From: Mesobacillus jeotgali
GTDB taxonomy: Bacteria > Bacillota > Bacilli > Bacillales > Cytobacillaceae
Reading direction: 5' to 3'
Length of the DNA: 64,000 nucleotides
Assembly: GCF_014856545.2 (NCBI RefSeq)
Contig: NZ_CP109811.1
Span: forward strand, 1,730,001-1,794,000
A model generated the notes under the pieces. It was not told the origin of the DNA, ran no database searches, and was given only the letters and a program-made list of their open reading frames with translations. A program made the position numbers and the translations under genes. Shown one piece after another: positions 45,517-54,594 of the stretch (position 1 is the first letter of the stretch; the number at the start of each line of letters is the position of its first letter).

Positions 45517-45879
45517 ATGGCGAACAAGATTTTAGTCGTAGACGATGCGGCTTTCATGAGAATGATGATTAAGGACATTTTGACAAAAAACGGCTTTGAA
45601 GTCGTCGCAGAAGCAGCAGATGGAGCACAGGCACTTGAAAAATATAAAGAATTTCAGCCTGACCTTGTCACAATGGATATTACCATGCCGGAAATGGATG
45701 GCATCACTTCTTTAAAAGAAATTAAAAAAATCAATCCGAACGCAAAGGTTATCATGTGTTCGGCGATGGGCCAGCAAGCAATGGTCATCGATGCGATCCA
45801 GGCAGGAGCTAAAGATTTCATCGTAAAACCATTCCAGGCTGATCGCGTTATTGAAGCGATTTCCAAAACATTAAGCTAG
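45517..45879 (+). CDS. cheY: Chemotaxis response regulator CheY
   Basis: CheY carries the signal from CheA to the switch. The 120 residues have Asp9, Asp10 and the phosphorylation site Asp54 (VTMDITMPEMDG), then CSAM and the Lys in FIVKPF near 103. It lies 18 bp after fliY with AGGGGGA upstream of ATG 45517. Confidence 0.97.
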   Translation: MANKILVVDDAAFMRMMIKDILTKNGFEVVAEAADGAQALEKYKEFQPDLVTMDITMPEMDGITSLKEIKKINPNAKVIMCSAMGQQAMVIDAIQAGAKDFIVKPFQADRVIEAISKTLS

Positions 45880-45910
45880 TGAACTTTTATCATTTAGAGG
45901 GTGCGGCAAA

Positions 45911-46567
45911 TTGTTAAGATTAATCCGAACTGCCTCGACAATTCTTTTCTTATTAGCTGCTCTGTTCAGTCCAATTGGCTTGGCGAGTGCAGAGCAGCTA
46001 AATAAAAGTGTGCAGGATTGTTTGAAAAATCCTGAGTCGTGTGATGATGGACAGGCAGATAAGAGAACAAACCAATCAGACGATGAAAAATCCCAGGTAG
46101 GGGTCAATTTCATGGATTTCGTCAGGATGATCCTTGCTACGGCCTTTGTGGCAGCATTAATCTACTTCCTCCTCAAATTCATCAATAAGAAGAGCATGAC
46201 CTATAAAAGCTCGCAGCTTGTTGAAAATCTTGGAGGCACCAGCTTAGGAGCCAACAGATCGGTTCAGATTGTAAAAGCGGGCAATAAGCTTCTCATTGTT
46301 GGCGTGGGAGAGAACATACAGCTGTTAAAGGAAATTGACGACCCGGAAGAGTACAGCCAAGTCATTCAGGAATATAACAATAAAATGGAGCAGCTTGTAC
46401 AGCCAAGCGATATTGTGACAAAGTTGCTTAAAAGAGCGAAAAGAGACGGCGGCAATCAGCGTTCCGAATTTTCCGCATTGCTGAAGAACCAGCTGAATGA
46501 TATGGCAAGCGGAAGAAAGAAAATGCTTGAGGAGATACAGAAGAAAGGGTCAGAAAAAAATGAATGA
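45911..46567 (+). CDS. fliO: Flagellar biosynthetic protein FliO (FliZ)
   Basis: FliO helps assemble FliP in the export gate. The 218 residues begin with a signal peptide (about 1-26, ending GLASAE), an acidic external segment, a membrane span (about 70-91, MILATAFVAALIYFLLKFI) and a basic cytoplasmic tail. Start is TTG 45911 with GAGGGTG upstream. Named FliZ in older B. subtilis work. It overlaps fliP by 8 bp. Confidence 0.93.
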   Translation: MLRLIRTASTILFLLAALFSPIGLASAEQLNKSVQDCLKNPESCDDGQADKRTNQSDDEKSQVGVNFMDFVRMILATAFVAALIYFLLKFINKKSMTYKSSQLVENLGGTSLGANRSVQIVKAGNKLLIVGVGENIQLLKEIDDPEEYSQVIQEYNNKMEQLVQPSDIVTKLLKRAKRDGGNQRSEFSALLKNQLNDMASGRKKMLEEIQKKGSEKNE

Positions 46568-47225
46568 GTTTATGGAGTTTTTCAACAGCAGTTCTCCTGA
46601 GAGTGTATCAACATCCGTAAAGCTGATGCTCCTGCTGACTGTACTTTCGATTGCGCCAGGCATCTTGATTTTAATGACAAGTTTTACAAGGATCATCATC
46701 GTTCTTTCCTTTGTCAGAACGGCGCTTGCAACACAGCAAATGCCGCCTAACCAAGTGTTGGTCGGGCTTGCGATGTTCCTGTCATTCTTTATCATGGCAC
46801 CTACTTTCCATGAAGTGAATGAACAAGCTCTGACACCTTTATTTAATGAAGAAATCAATTTGGAGCAAGCCTATGAGCGGGCATCAATTCCCTTCAAGGA
46901 ATTCATGAGCGCGCATACGAGGCAGAAGGATTTGGCGTTATTTCTGGAGTATTCAAGGGCTGAAACTCCTGAATCGGTTCAGGATATTCCTTTGACTGCC
47001 CTCGTTCCTGCATTTGCCATCAGTGAAATCAAAACAGCATTCCAGATTGGATTTATGATTTTCATCCCTTTTCTGGTGATCGATATGGTTGTCGCTAGTG
47101 TCCTGATGTCCATGGGTATGATGATGCTTCCGCCAGTTATGATTTCTCTTCCATTTAAGATTTTACTATTTGTAATGGTAGATGGATGGTATTTAGTCGT
47201 GAAATCGTTATTACAAAGTTTTTAA
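46560..47225 (+). CDS. fliP: Flagellar export gate protein FliP
   Basis: FliP is the main ring of the export gate. The 221 residues (same as B. subtilis) have four hydrophobic segments and the signatures LSFVRTALATQQMPPNQVLVGLA-like (from about 53) and KTAFQIGFMIFIPFLVIDM (about 162-180). ATG 46560 is chosen over the in-frame ATG 46497 inside fliO; AAAGGG lies upstream. Confidence 0.97.
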   Translation: MNEFMEFFNSSSPESVSTSVKLMLLLTVLSIAPGILILMTSFTRIIIVLSFVRTALATQQMPPNQVLVGLAMFLSFFIMAPTFHEVNEQALTPLFNEEINLEQAYERASIPFKEFMSAHTRQKDLALFLEYSRAETPESVQDIPLTALVPAFAISEIKTAFQIGFMIFIPFLVIDMVVASVLMSMGMMMLPPVMISLPFKILLFVMVDGWYLVVKSLLQSF

Positions 47226-47239
47226 GCAGGTGAATGTAA

Positions 47240-47509
47240 ATGACATCAGAAGGTGTTATCTCAATAGCAGAACGAGGAATTTATACAGTTTTAATGATTT
47301 CAGGGCCATTGTTGATTTTAGCACTGGTAGTTGGTTTGATCGTCAGTATTTTTCAGGCAACTACACAAATCCAAGAACAGACACTGGCTTTCGTGCCAAA
47401 GATTGTGGCCGTGCTGGTCGGAGTCGTTTTCTTTGGTCCATGGATGCTAAGTTATATGCTGAGCTATGCGACGGAGATTTTTTCGAATCTTACTAGGTTT
47501 GTAGGCTGA
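47240..47509 (+). CDS. fliQ: Flagellar export gate protein FliQ
   Basis: This 89-residue protein has two membrane spans (about 15-38 and 52-74) and the IFQATTQIQEQTLAFVPK motif between them. It packs around FliP and FliR. AGCAGGTGAA precedes ATG 47240. Confidence 0.97.
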   Translation: MTSEGVISIAERGIYTVLMISGPLLILALVVGLIVSIFQATTQIQEQTLAFVPKIVAVLVGVVFFGPWMLSYMLSYATEIFSNLTRFVG

Positions 47510-47513
47510 TGAG

Positions 47514-48290
47514 ATGCTAGATTTCATTCCTTCGTTTCCGGCATTCCTGCTGATATTTGTAAGGGTGACATCCTTTTTCTTGATGATGCCTTTATTTTCA
47601 TATCGGACGATTCCCGCGTCTCATAAAGTAGGGCTTGGATTCATGCTTTCTATCATCATGTTTACAGCAATTGGACCCCCTGAAATCGCAATAGACAGCA
47701 CATATTTCCTGCTGGTCATCAAAGAAGCAATGGTTGGTTTATTCATAGGCTTCATTGCAGCATTGATGATGGCTGCCATCCAGATTGCCGGGGGATTCAT
47801 AGATTTCCAGATGGGCTTTGCCATTGCGAATGTCATCGATCCACAGACAGGGGCACAGAGTCCGCTGATGGGGCAGTATTTATATACGATTGCTCTTTTG
47901 TTTTTACTGACTGTAAACGGCCATCATCTGTTGATGGATGGTATATTTTACAGTTATGATTTTATCCCGATCGATCAGGTGACCATACCGTTTGGGAATG
48001 AAAATATTGCGGAATTCATCATCCTGTCTTTCAATAAAATGTTCATTATCGCCTTCCAGATGTCCTTGCCGGTGGTCGGCAGCTTGTTCCTGGTTGATGT
48101 TGCCCTTGGGATTGTAGCAAGGACCGTCCCGCAATTGAATATATTCGTTGTCGGGCTGCCAGTGAAAATCGGTGTAAGCTTTCTCGTACTTATTGCGGTA
48201 ATGGGCGTGCTGATCATGGTTATAACGGATCTGTTTTCCACTACTCTTGCGACCATGAGGGGTTTGATGGAAATGATCGGAGGAGCATAA
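47514..48290 (+). CDS. fliR: Flagellar export gate protein FliR
   Basis: The 258-residue membrane protein has about six spans and completes the FliPQR gate. Signatures include FVRVTSFFLMMPLFS near 15-29 and QMGFAIANVIDPQTGAQSP near 100-118. It starts 4 bp after fliQ. The flhB ATG follows the fliR stop with no gap. Confidence 0.97.
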   Translation: MLDFIPSFPAFLLIFVRVTSFFLMMPLFSYRTIPASHKVGLGFMLSIIMFTAIGPPEIAIDSTYFLLVIKEAMVGLFIGFIAALMMAAIQIAGGFIDFQMGFAIANVIDPQTGAQSPLMGQYLYTIALLFLLTVNGHHLLMDGIFYSYDFIPIDQVTIPFGNENIAEFIILSFNKMFIIAFQMSLPVVGSLFLVDVALGIVARTVPQLNIFVVGLPVKIGVSFLVLIAVMGVLIMVITDLFSTTLATMRGLMEMIGGA

Positions 48291-49376
48291 ATGGAGTTTT
48301 TAAGGTTAGACCTGCAGTATTTTGCCGGTGAAAAAACAGAAAAAGCGACTCCCAAAAAGAGACAGGACGCTCGGAAAAAAGGACAGGTTGCCAAAAGCCA
48401 GGACGTCAATACTGCCATTGTCCTTCTTGCTGTGTTTTTGTTTTTGATGTTCTTTGGCAGTGTGATGATGGAGAGACTCATCGGGGTCCTTCGCCATTCC
48501 TTACAAAACTACATGTTAATGGATTTGACTTCGAATAATATCGAATCTATTGTGATTGAAATATTAGCTGAATTGGTCATCTTCCTGGGTCCCGTCATGA
48601 TCGTTGCGTTGATTGCAGGGGTTGCTGCCAACTACATCCAAGTCGGCTATATGTTTTCGACTGAAGCAATCCAAATGAAACTAGAGAAAATCAATCCGAT
48701 CAGCGGCTTCAAGAGGATTTTTTCAATGAGGGCAATCGTTGAATTGCTAAAATCCATCCTTAAAATCACCTTCGTAGGTGTGATCGCTTTCTCAGTTCTG
48801 TGGTTGCGATTGGACGAGGTGCTTCTCCTCGCTAATAAGAGTGTGGGTGCTGCATTGGCAACTATTGCCGGGCTGACACTCCAAATGGGCCTTTTTGCTT
48901 CCGGAGCATTGCTATTTTTATCATTATTGGATTATCTGTACCAAAAATATGATTATGAGAAAAGTATCCGCATGTCAAAACAAGACTTGAAAGATGAGTA
49001 TAAAAACATCGAAGGGGATCCTCTTATCAAGTCTAAGATTAAGCAGAAGCAAAGAGAGATGGCAATGCGGCGGATGATGCAAGAAGTTCCAAAAGCAGAT
49101 GTGGTCATTACGAACCCAACTCACTTCGCGATCGCATTAAAGTATGACGAGCAAAAGGCTGATGCTCCGATCGTTGTGGCTAAGGGTGTTGACTTTGTCG
49201 CACAGAAGATTAAATTGATTGCCAAGGAAAATGAGATTATGTCTGTCGAGAACCGTCCTTTGGCGAGGGCGTTATACAGCCAGGCTGAGATCGGTGATGC
49301 CATCCCTGAGGAGTTTTTCAAAGCGGTGGCAGAAATCCTGGCCTATGTGTATCAAACAAAAAATAAAGTGCTGTAA
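48291..49376 (+). CDS. flhB: Flagellar export switch protein FlhB
   Basis: FlhB controls export substrate order and self-cleaves at NPTH. The 361 residues comprise about four membrane spans (30-210) and a cytoplasmic domain with Asn275-Pro276-Thr277-His278. GGAGGAG lies inside the fliR end. The post-cleavage part is the region that matches YlqH. Confidence 0.98.
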   Translation: MEFLRLDLQYFAGEKTEKATPKKRQDARKKGQVAKSQDVNTAIVLLAVFLFLMFFGSVMMERLIGVLRHSLQNYMLMDLTSNNIESIVIEILAELVIFLGPVMIVALIAGVAANYIQVGYMFSTEAIQMKLEKINPISGFKRIFSMRAIVELLKSILKITFVGVIAFSVLWLRLDEVLLLANKSVGAALATIAGLTLQMGLFASGALLFLSLLDYLYQKYDYEKSIRMSKQDLKDEYKNIEGDPLIKSKIKQKQREMAMRRMMQEVPKADVVITNPTHFAIALKYDEQKADAPIVVAKGVDFVAQKIKLIAKENEIMSVENRPLARALYSQAEIGDAIPEEFFKAVAEILAYVYQTKNKVL

Positions 49377-49411
49377 TTCTTCAGGTATGCAGTGTTTAGG
49401 AGAGAAGTAGT

Positions 49412-51448
49412 ATGTCAGCAAGAGACCTGTCCGTCCTGCTTAGTGTCATCTTAATCGTAGCCATGTTGATCATTCCTTTTCCGCCATGGCTGCTAAGTGT
49501 ACTAATCATGGTAAACATCTCAATTGCACTTCTGGTGCTGTTGAACACAATGAATATGACTGAACCGCTCCAGTTTTCTGTTTTTCCTTCACTGCTGCTG
49601 TTGTTAACTTTATTCAGACTTGGTTTGAATGTTTCGACGACGCGTTCCATCCTTTCAAAAGGTGAAGCTGGAGGGGTGGTTGAGACCTTCGGTACATTCG
49701 TTGTCGGGGGGAATGTTGTCGTCGGGATGGTCGTGTTCCTGATCTTGATCATTATCCAGTTCATTGTCATCACGAAAGGTTCCGAGCGTGTATCAGAGGT
49801 TGCAGCAAGATTTACCCTTGATGCGATGCCTGGTAAGCAAATGAGTATCGATGCTGATTTGAATGCCGGGATGATTTCTGAACAGCAAGCACGCGAACGA
49901 CGCGAAAAAGTAAGTAGAGAAGCAGATTTTTACGGTGCGATGGATGGTGCAAGTAAATTCGTAAAGGGAGATGCCATCGCGGGAATCATCATCGTCCTGA
50001 TCAACTTGATATTCGGGATTGTTATCGGCATGACACAGCAAGGTCTTGGGATTGGAGATGCTGCCCAGAAATACTCCCTGTTGACAGTTGGTGACGGGAT
50101 TGTCAGTCAGATTCCTGCACTTTTGATCTCGACAGCGACGGGTATTGTGGTTACTCGAGCTGCATCTGATGGAAACCTTGGTATTGACATTACTTCGCAG
50201 CTGTTGGCTTATCCTAAAATGCTGTATGTCGGTGCAGCCACGATTTTCCTGCTGGGGCTGTTTACGCCGATCCACGATTTGCTGACAATTCCGATTGCGG
50301 CATTGATGGCATTTGGCGGCTACTCATTCTCCCGTGTTCCTGAGCCCGATAAGCAGCAGCTGCAGGAAATGGAAGAAGACATTCAGATGGACGAGATGAA
50401 AAGTCCTGAGAGTGTGGTTAATCTTTTGAATGTTGATCCGATTGAGTTTGAATTCGGATATGGTTTGATACCTCTTGCTGACGCTAATCAGGGAGGAGAC
50501 CTTCTGGACCGGATTGTCATGATCAGAAGGCAGCTTGCCATTGAGCTTGGGCTGGTCATTCCGGTAGTCAGAATTCGGGACAATATCCAGCTTCAGCCGA
50601 ATGAATACAGACTGAAAATCAAAGGGAACGAAATGGCCAGGGGAGAATTGCTTCTTGATCATTATCTGGCAATGAGCCCTGGAATAGATGATGATTCTGT
50701 CGAAGGTATCGATACAATCGAACCAAGTTTCGGTTTGCCTGCTAAATGGATCACGGAAGAAATGAAGGAGCAGGCAGAAATCTTCGGCTACACAGTAGTC
50801 GATCCGCCTTCTGTTGTTTCGACGCATATTACAGAAGTAATAAAGGCTAATGCACATGAACTTCTGGGCAGACAGGAAACGAAGCAGCTGATCGATCACC
50901 TTCGTGAAAGCTATCCGATCCTTGTTGAGGAAGCGACACCGAATCCTTTATCAGTTGGTGAAATCCAAAAAGTGCTTGGCAAGCTGCTTAGGGAAAATGT
51001 CTCAATCAGGAATTTGCCAATTATATTCGAAACACTTGCTGATTATGGAAAAGTGACAACTGATACAGATATCCTTGCTGAATACGTCCGTCAGGCCCTT
51101 GCAAGACAAATCACGAACCAATATTCCCGAAATGGTGAAACTCTGAAGGTGATTACACTATCGGGAAGGGTAGAAAAGGTGGTAGCGGAAGGTGTTCAGC
51201 AAACAGAGCACGGAAACTACCTATCCCTGGACCCTGCAGTATCTCAAGGAATATTGGAATCTGTGGCAAACCAGGTAGAGCAATTGAGCATAATGGAACA
51301 AACGCCGATTATCCTCTGTTCACCTGCGGTCAGGATGTATGTGCGCCAGCTGACAGAAAGGTATTTTGCGCAAATACCTGTATTGTCTTATAACGAACTT
51401 GAAGCAAATGTCGAAGTCCAAAGTGTCGGGGTGGTGAATGTAGAATGA
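49412..51448 (+). CDS. flhA: Flagellar export protein FlhA
   Basis: FlhA is the nonameric gate ring that docks chaperone-substrate complexes. The 678 residues comprise about eight spans (1-310), the family signature RFTLDAMPGKQMSIDADLNA (131-150), and a large cytoplasmic domain. Length equals that of B. subtilis (677). TTAGGAGAG precedes ATG 49412. It overlaps flhF by 4 bp. Confidence 0.98.
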   Translation: MSARDLSVLLSVILIVAMLIIPFPPWLLSVLIMVNISIALLVLLNTMNMTEPLQFSVFPSLLLLLTLFRLGLNVSTTRSILSKGEAGGVVETFGTFVVGGNVVVGMVVFLILIIIQFIVITKGSERVSEVAARFTLDAMPGKQMSIDADLNAGMISEQQARERREKVSREADFYGAMDGASKFVKGDAIAGIIIVLINLIFGIVIGMTQQGLGIGDAAQKYSLLTVGDGIVSQIPALLISTATGIVVTRAASDGNLGIDITSQLLAYPKMLYVGAATIFLLGLFTPIHDLLTIPIAALMAFGGYSFSRVPEPDKQQLQEMEEDIQMDEMKSPESVVNLLNVDPIEFEFGYGLIPLADANQGGDLLDRIVMIRRQLAIELGLVIPVVRIRDNIQLQPNEYRLKIKGNEMARGELLLDHYLAMSPGIDDDSVEGIDTIEPSFGLPAKWITEEMKEQAEIFGYTVVDPPSVVSTHITEVIKANAHELLGRQETKQLIDHLRESYPILVEEATPNPLSVGEIQKVLGKLLRENVSIRNLPIIFETLADYGKVTTDTDILAEYVRQALARQITNQYSRNGETLKVITLSGRVEKVVAEGVQQTEHGNYLSLDPAVSQGILESVANQVEQLSIMEQTPIILCSPAVRMYVRQLTERYFAQIPVLSYNELEANVEVQSVGVVNVE

Positions 51449-52623
51449 AAGTAAAAAAGTATACAGCTTCATCCATGCCTGAAGCAATGAAACTCGTCAG
51501 GGGGGAGCTGGGCAATGAGGCAGTGATCCTTAATTCCCGTGTCGTCCAGACAGGAGGATTCATGGGCTTTTTCAAGAAAAATAGCATTGAGGTAATTGCT
51601 GCCATTGACCCAGACACCGACTTAAGTTCAAAGGCTGCCAGTGTGGATCAACCAGGTAAATATACTCGCCCTGTGGTAATGAGAGAAGTATCCAAAAAGG
51701 ATGCATCAGCTGTTCAGGTGAAACCTGTAATGGAAACACCGCAAAAAGCGGACAAGGAACTATTGAAAGAAATTTCACAGCTTAAGGAACTGCTTAAGGA
51801 ATCAGGAAAAATCGAAGGAGTCTCTTTGCCAGAACCAATCAGCAGGCAAATCCAATTCCTGAGGGATATGGATATAAATCAAGAAATCATTGATGAAATA
51901 GCTGGATTCCTTCTTGAGAAATGGTATCTCGGCGGAGCGGCTGCAAGTGAAGCAGAAATAACCGAATGGTGTGCACTGGCAATTGAAGAAAAGCTATCTC
52001 CTCTTACATTCGAAGGTATTTCTTTTAAAAGGAAATTTGTCAATGTCATTGGGCCGACAGGCGTTGGAAAAACGACTACACTGGCAAAAATCGCTGCTGA
52101 TTGTGTATTGAAGCACCAGAAGAAAGTTGCTTTTATCACCACAGACACTTATCGAATTGCTGCAATTGAGCAGTTGAAAACATATGCGAAAATTCTCGAT
52201 GTCCCAATAGAAGTTTGCTACAACATGGAGGACTTCAAGGCAGCAACAGATAAATTCGCGGACTATGACCTTGTCTTCATCGATACAGCAGGACGTAATT
52301 TCAGGAATCAAAAGTATGTCAACGATCTAAAAGATGTCATCGATTTCGGAAAGGATATGGAAACTTTTCTTGTCCTGGCATTGACGGCAAAACAAAAAGA
52401 TATGGAGGAAATCAGGCAGCAATTTTCGCTGATCCATATTGATAAATTCATTTTCACAAAACTTGATGAAACCTCGGTATATGGAGCAATGCTCAATATG
52501 GCGTTGAAATTTTCAACTGGAATTGCCTATTTGACCAATGGTCAGGATGTGCCAGATGACCTGATCGAGGCAAAGCCAAATATTATTGCAAATACTATTC
52601 TTGGAGTCAGCACCTATGAATGA
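51445..52623 (+). CDS. flhF: Flagellar biosynthesis GTPase FlhF
   Basis: This SRP-type GTPase places flagella on the cell. The 392 residues comprise a basic B domain (1-120), an N domain, then G1 GPTGVGKTT at 203-211 and G3 DTAGR at 280-284. It is translated from an ATGA overlap with flhA. Its GTPase is stimulated by FlhG (next gene), which carries the needed N-terminal motif. Confidence 0.97.
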   Translation: MKVKKYTASSMPEAMKLVRGELGNEAVILNSRVVQTGGFMGFFKKNSIEVIAAIDPDTDLSSKAASVDQPGKYTRPVVMREVSKKDASAVQVKPVMETPQKADKELLKEISQLKELLKESGKIEGVSLPEPISRQIQFLRDMDINQEIIDEIAGFLLEKWYLGGAAASEAEITEWCALAIEEKLSPLTFEGISFKRKFVNVIGPTGVGKTTTLAKIAADCVLKHQKKVAFITTDTYRIAAIEQLKTYAKILDVPIEVCYNMEDFKAATDKFADYDLVFIDTAGRNFRNQKYVNDLKDVIDFGKDMETFLVLALTAKQKDMEEIRQQFSLIHIDKFIFTKLDETSVYGAMLNMALKFSTGIAYLTNGQDVPDDLIEAKPNIIANTILGVSTYE

Positions 52624-53482
52624 CCAGGCAGAAAAATTAAGAAACCGACTTAAAACAAACACTCCCGCCAAGGAAGCGAAGACGCTCGCAGTGGTCAGCG
52701 GAAAAGGCGGAGTCGGGAAATCGAATTTCTCGCTCAACTTCTCGATCTCCCTCGCCAAAAAAGGCTATAAGGTCTTGTTGTTTGATTTGGATATCGGTAT
52801 GGGGAATATCGAGATTTTGATGGGGAGAAGTTCTTCACTTTCCATTGCCGATTTTCTTTCAGGAAAATCATCGATGGAGGAGGTAATTTTTCAGGGGCCA
52901 CACGGTGTCGAGTATATCTCAGGCGGGACAGGCTTAAGCCAATTAGTCAGGATGGACCGTGCTGGCGTCGATTACTTTATCTCTAGTTTAAGTGAAGTTC
53001 TGAGAAAGTATGATTATCTGATTTTTGATATGGGAGCCGGCTTGAACGAGGAGACTTTAGCGATCCTCCTGTCTGTCAACGAGATATTTGTCATCACCAC
53101 GACAGAGCCCACCTCCTTGATGGATGCATACGCTACTATGAAATACATCCACCTGTCAGATTCAGAATTGCCGTTCTATTTGGTTGTCAACAGGGCAGGT
53201 TCCATCAAAGAAGGCAACGATACGATGGCCAGACTGGACGATGTTCTTGGGAAGTTTTTAGGAAGGACACCGATCAAGCTTGGAATGCTGCCGGATGATA
53301 AAACTGTCCAGGAAGCAGTAAAACGCCAGATTCCATTTACAATGTTCAATGAACGGTCACAAGCTTCTAAAGGAATGGCAGCGATTATCGAAAAATATAT
53401 CAATAATGCGAGCTACAATGCCGAAAAGACAGATAACAGGAGTTTTACAGCTAGATTGAAGCAATTCCTTTTCGAAAGGTAG
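52616..53482 (+). CDS. flhG: FlhF-regulating MinD-like ATPase FlhG (YlxH)
   Basis: FlhG controls flagellar number and pattern. The 288 residues carry the FlhF-activating DQAxxLR motif at residues 3-9 (DQAEKLR) and a deviant Walker A GKGGVGKS at 29-36. The C-terminus is basic and may bind membrane. ATG 52616 has GGAGT upstream and overlaps flhF by 8 bp; the ATG at 52586 is less likely, as it would place the motif deeper. Confidence 0.96.
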   Translation: MNDQAEKLRNRLKTNTPAKEAKTLAVVSGKGGVGKSNFSLNFSISLAKKGYKVLLFDLDIGMGNIEILMGRSSSLSIADFLSGKSSMEEVIFQGPHGVEYISGGTGLSQLVRMDRAGVDYFISSLSEVLRKYDYLIFDMGAGLNEETLAILLSVNEIFVITTTEPTSLMDAYATMKYIHLSDSELPFYLVVNRAGSIKEGNDTMARLDDVLGKFLGRTPIKLGMLPDDKTVQEAVKRQIPFTMFNERSQASKGMAAIIEKYINNASYNAEKTDNRSFTARLKQFLFER

Positions 53483-53489
53483 TGGTCGA

Positions 53490-54575
53490 GTGGCAAAAAC
53501 CAGAGTTCTCATCGTAGATGATTCAGCTTTCATGCGAAAGCTGATCAACGACTTTCTATCAGAACACCCGGAAATTGAGGTTATTGGCACGGCTCGGAAT
53601 GGAGAGGATGCCATTAAGAAATGCCGGGAATTCCGTCCTGATGTCATTACACTTGACGTAGAAATGCCGAAACTAAACGGGTTAGAAGTATTGAAGCTGA
53701 TTATGAAGGAGCACCCGCTGCCGGTTGTAATGCTTTCTAGCACCACGAAAGAGGGCGCGGACACGACGCTGCAGGCGATTCAGGCGGGTGCTGTGGATTT
53801 TGTGGCCAAGCCATCAGGATCCATTTCAATAGATTTACATAAAATCAAAACAGAGTTAATCCAAAAAGTGTTATCGGCAAGCAAAGCTAATCTGACAAAA
53901 ATAAACTTCCTGGAAGATTCAAATACTGTTGGGAAGAAATTGGAGAGTTCCATAGATTCAGAGATTAAGCCTGCAAGCAACGTAACAACAAGGGGATTTA
54001 CGCAATCCAAAAAGATTGTCTGCATTGGAACTTCTACCGGGGGACCAAGAGCATTGCAGCAAGTTATAACTTCATTGCCGAAAGGTTTGGAGGTACCAAT
54101 CCTGATTGTCCAGCACATGCCGCCCGGTTTTACCAAGTCCCTTGCCAATCGACTGGACTCCTTAAGCCAGATTAGAGTCAAGGAAGCGGAAGATGGCGAG
54201 CTTTTACAAAAAGGGACTGCATACATAGCCCCAGGAGGCTTTCACTTAACGGTTAAGACATTAGGTTCATCGCTGGCAATCAGTCTTAGCCAATCACCGC
54301 CTCGAAACGGACATCGTCCTTCCGTTGATGTGATGTTCGAGTCTATCAGTACCATCAAGAATTACAGTAAAGTTGCTGTCATCATGACAGGAATGGGGTC
54401 AGATGGGTCCAAGGGACTGGTTGAAATGAAAAAGAACGGCATAGTAAAAGCAATCGCTGAATCCCAGGATACATCAATTGTTTTCGGAATGCCAAAAGCA
54501 GCAATAGCAACGAATATGGTTGATGAGGTAGCGAATGTAGAGAACATCGCACAATCGATCATGAATTATATATGA
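53490..54575 (+). CDS. cheB: Protein-glutamate methylesterase CheB
   Basis: CheB demethylates and deamidates chemoreceptors. The 361 residues comprise a receiver domain with Asp56 and a methylesterase domain with nucleophile Ser in IGTSTGGPRAL (about 176-186), His in VQHMPPGF and Asp in MTGMGSDGS. Start is GTG 53490. It lies just before cheA. Confidence 0.97.
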   Translation: MAKTRVLIVDDSAFMRKLINDFLSEHPEIEVIGTARNGEDAIKKCREFRPDVITLDVEMPKLNGLEVLKLIMKEHPLPVVMLSSTTKEGADTTLQAIQAGAVDFVAKPSGSISIDLHKIKTELIQKVLSASKANLTKINFLEDSNTVGKKLESSIDSEIKPASNVTTRGFTQSKKIVCIGTSTGGPRALQQVITSLPKGLEVPILIVQHMPPGFTKSLANRLDSLSQIRVKEAEDGELLQKGTAYIAPGGFHLTVKTLGSSLAISLSQSPPRNGHRPSVDVMFESISTIKNYSKVAVIMTGMGSDGSKGLVEMKKNGIVKAIAESQDTSIVFGMPKAAIATNMVDEVANVENIAQSIMNYI

Positions 54576-54594
54576 GGCCGGAGGTGCTGTGCAC

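Noticed and set aside
47230..47496. Frame overlapping fliQ (88 codons)
   Set aside because: fliQ in the other frame is a clear family member with proper SD; this one is a shadow.
50324..50899. Antisense open frame over flhA (191 codons)
   Set aside because: No ribosome site and no recognisable protein features; flhA is certain.
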